Assembly: GCF_000524195.1 (NCBI RefSeq)
Contig: NW_020170478.1
Coordinates: 127,134-191,133 of the forward strand
Origin: Echinococcus granulosus
Lineage: Eukaryota; Platyhelminthes; Cestoda; Cyclophyllidea; Taeniidae
DNA: 64,000 bases
Direction of reading: 5' to 3'
The notes under the pieces are model-generated. The model did no database searches, had not been told where the DNA came from, and saw nothing but the letters and a program-made list of their open reading frames with translations. Shown here in pieces: positions 62,987 to 64,000 of this stretch (positions are counted from its first letter, which is position 1; the number at the start of each line of letters is the position of its first letter). The translations under genes and the position numbers were made by a program.

Positions 62987-63640
62987 CTAAAGAGCATAAC
63001 TCTCCTGCCCGTCAATTCTTCTTCGTTTAGCACACACAGTCGCCTGTGTGGGTTGGAAGGAACTCATGCGTTTTGTCACCACGGGCAAGGTAGCACGCCC
63101 TTTTATCTTCGTTTCAAGCGACTTTTCCTCCAGGTCCACAAGCAGTTGGTTTAGGCAATGCTCCACATCAACACAGGCATCCTGCCCACAGCCTGCGAAT
63201 GCCAATTCATCCACCAAGATGTCCATAAGCAGTTCCTCATCAGGCACACCCATTAGATTGGTAAAATCGGGCATATGGAGACCATCCATGGCAGTGAACA
63301 TCTCGATAAAGGAATGGCCTTGACTCTGTGGTTCATTTGTTGGATGATTCTTTGATGACACAACCGGTGGCTGAAAACTCTCCATTGATGTTTTTTCTTC
63401 CATCACTTCGGGGTAGATTTGCACACATTTATCCACTAGGATCTTCATTGCGCTGAAGTCCACTTCAACAGCCTGACTAACTGCCTCATCTCTTTTCTGC
63501 CCGGGTCGAGCGGGTCCAATCCTCGATAATAGTGGTAACGGTGGCAGCGGCTTTCTAACTGACTTGGCTTTAAGGTTTCCCATTTCTACTTCAAATGGTG
63601 ACCTGCATTGATTGCGGACAGCTGATGGACATTTAAGCAC
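62987..63640 (-). CDS. Unidentified protein, terminal exon (up to 217 residues)
   Basis: This open frame on the minus strand ends with TAG just after ESYAL. It is not low-complexity and has protein-like composition: a basic, Pro-rich N-terminal part (KPLPPLPLLSRIGPARPG), a Met/acidic middle with helical segments (EELLMDILVDELAFAGCG and VEHCLNQLLVDLEEK), and a basic C-terminus with KRRRIDG, a possible nuclear localisation signal. I do not recognise the family. A candidate acceptor AATGCAG at 63603–63604 would make the true exon begin at 63602 with earlier exons outside the window, while an internal Met lies about 20 codons in. It is the same strand as CAND1, about 1.1 kb upstream of it. Confidence 0.45.
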   Translation of the reverse strand: MLKCPSAVRNQCRSPFEVEMGNLKAKSVRKPLPPLPLLSRIGPARPGQKRDEAVSQAVEVDFSAMKILVDKCVQIYPEVMEEKTSMESFQPPVVSSKNHPTNEPQSQGHSFIEMFTAMDGLHMPDFTNLMGVPDEELLMDILVDELAFAGCGQDACVDVEHCLNQLLVDLEEKSLETKIKGRATLPVVTKRMSSFQPTQATVCAKRRRIDGQESYAL

Positions 63641-64000
63641 CCAGAATCACCTCCATTTCCAGACTACAAATTGACACCGTTTCCCCTAATTCTCTTACCA
63701 ATTAATGATGTACATAACCCTCAGCCTCGTACGCCTTATTTTATTCTCATATTTGCCTCAAATGCCGAATGAATGTCAACGTTGATCAAATGGGCTCTAC
63801 TTCTCATTGGCTTGAAGTGTCACAAGAGGACTCACTGCAGAACGACCCTCAAGAGTGTAAAGATATGAAATGGTGACGGGACCTTGAATGCTTCCATCTA
63901 GGGCTACTATGACGCCAACATATCGCAGGACATCCCTTCATCCTCTGCACAGCCTCCCAAGTAAACGAGTCAGGAGTTTACCTCTCCTCTGTACCATTCC
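63641..64000. other. Window end, nothing recognised
   Basis: No exon or repeat is supported in the last 360 bases. Upstream exons of the unidentified minus-strand gene may start here or beyond the window. Confidence 0.4.

Noticed and set aside
1..64000. CRISPR arrays, rRNA, tRNA, bacterial operons
   Set aside because: No regularly spaced repeats, no rRNA-like blocks and no T-loop/acceptor pattern were found. Genes are intron-bearing and eukaryotic.

Overview
This is nuclear DNA from an animal. Conserved proteins are split by GT–AG introns, some only 37–43 nt long, and there are large gene-poor stretches, degenerate microsatellites and three fixed 100-N assembly gaps (14549–14648, 25974–26073, 41841–41940). 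No bacterial operons, CRISPR arrays or recognisable tRNA/rRNA genes are seen. Very short introns, compact exons, a cilium gene and a divergent orphan receptor fit a platyhelminth such as a tapeworm, but that is inference, not proof.

Left part (1–11 kb). On the minus strand at about 1974–5460 lies a decayed copy of cytoplasmic isoleucyl-tRNA synthetase (IARS1). Introns are still present, but it has three in-frame stops, several frameshifts, a damaged HIGH motif and a deletion that removes the KMSKS loop. On the plus strand follow three clean exons of a divergent TGS1-type RNA cap hypermethylase domain (7457–8838) and a near-complete enkurin gene (ENKUR, 9855–11009) with a poly(A) signal.

Middle (11–46 kb). 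This is mostly non-coding, AT-rich and repeat-bearing. Two minus-strand exon-like pieces with matching splice phase flank the first gap (14166–14505). The main gene is a plus-strand two-exon receptor-like membrane protein (36331–38229). It has a glycosylated N-terminus, about seven hydrophobic segments and rhodopsin-family landmarks in TM4–TM7, but an unusually long first intracellular loop. An Ala/Ser/Thr-rich terminal exon with an AATAAA signal lies at 45484–45809 and may be an alternative 3' end of the receptor gene.

Right part (47–64 kb). The minus strand carries CAND1, the cullin–NEDD8 exchange factor. Twenty-seven exons can be traced from ATG at 61875 to TGA at 47288 with every splice phase closing, for about 1,408 residues. 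An unidentified minus-strand coding exon lies upstream (62987–63640).

The genes do not form one pathway: they are protein synthesis (dead copy), RNA cap modification, cilium/calcium signalling, a membrane receptor and ubiquitin-ligase control. The most unusual unexplained material is three families of short non-coding repeats: CTACTTA hairpins, TACTAC(T/C)CAC direct repeats, and GTCACATATGTGAC-type palindromes.
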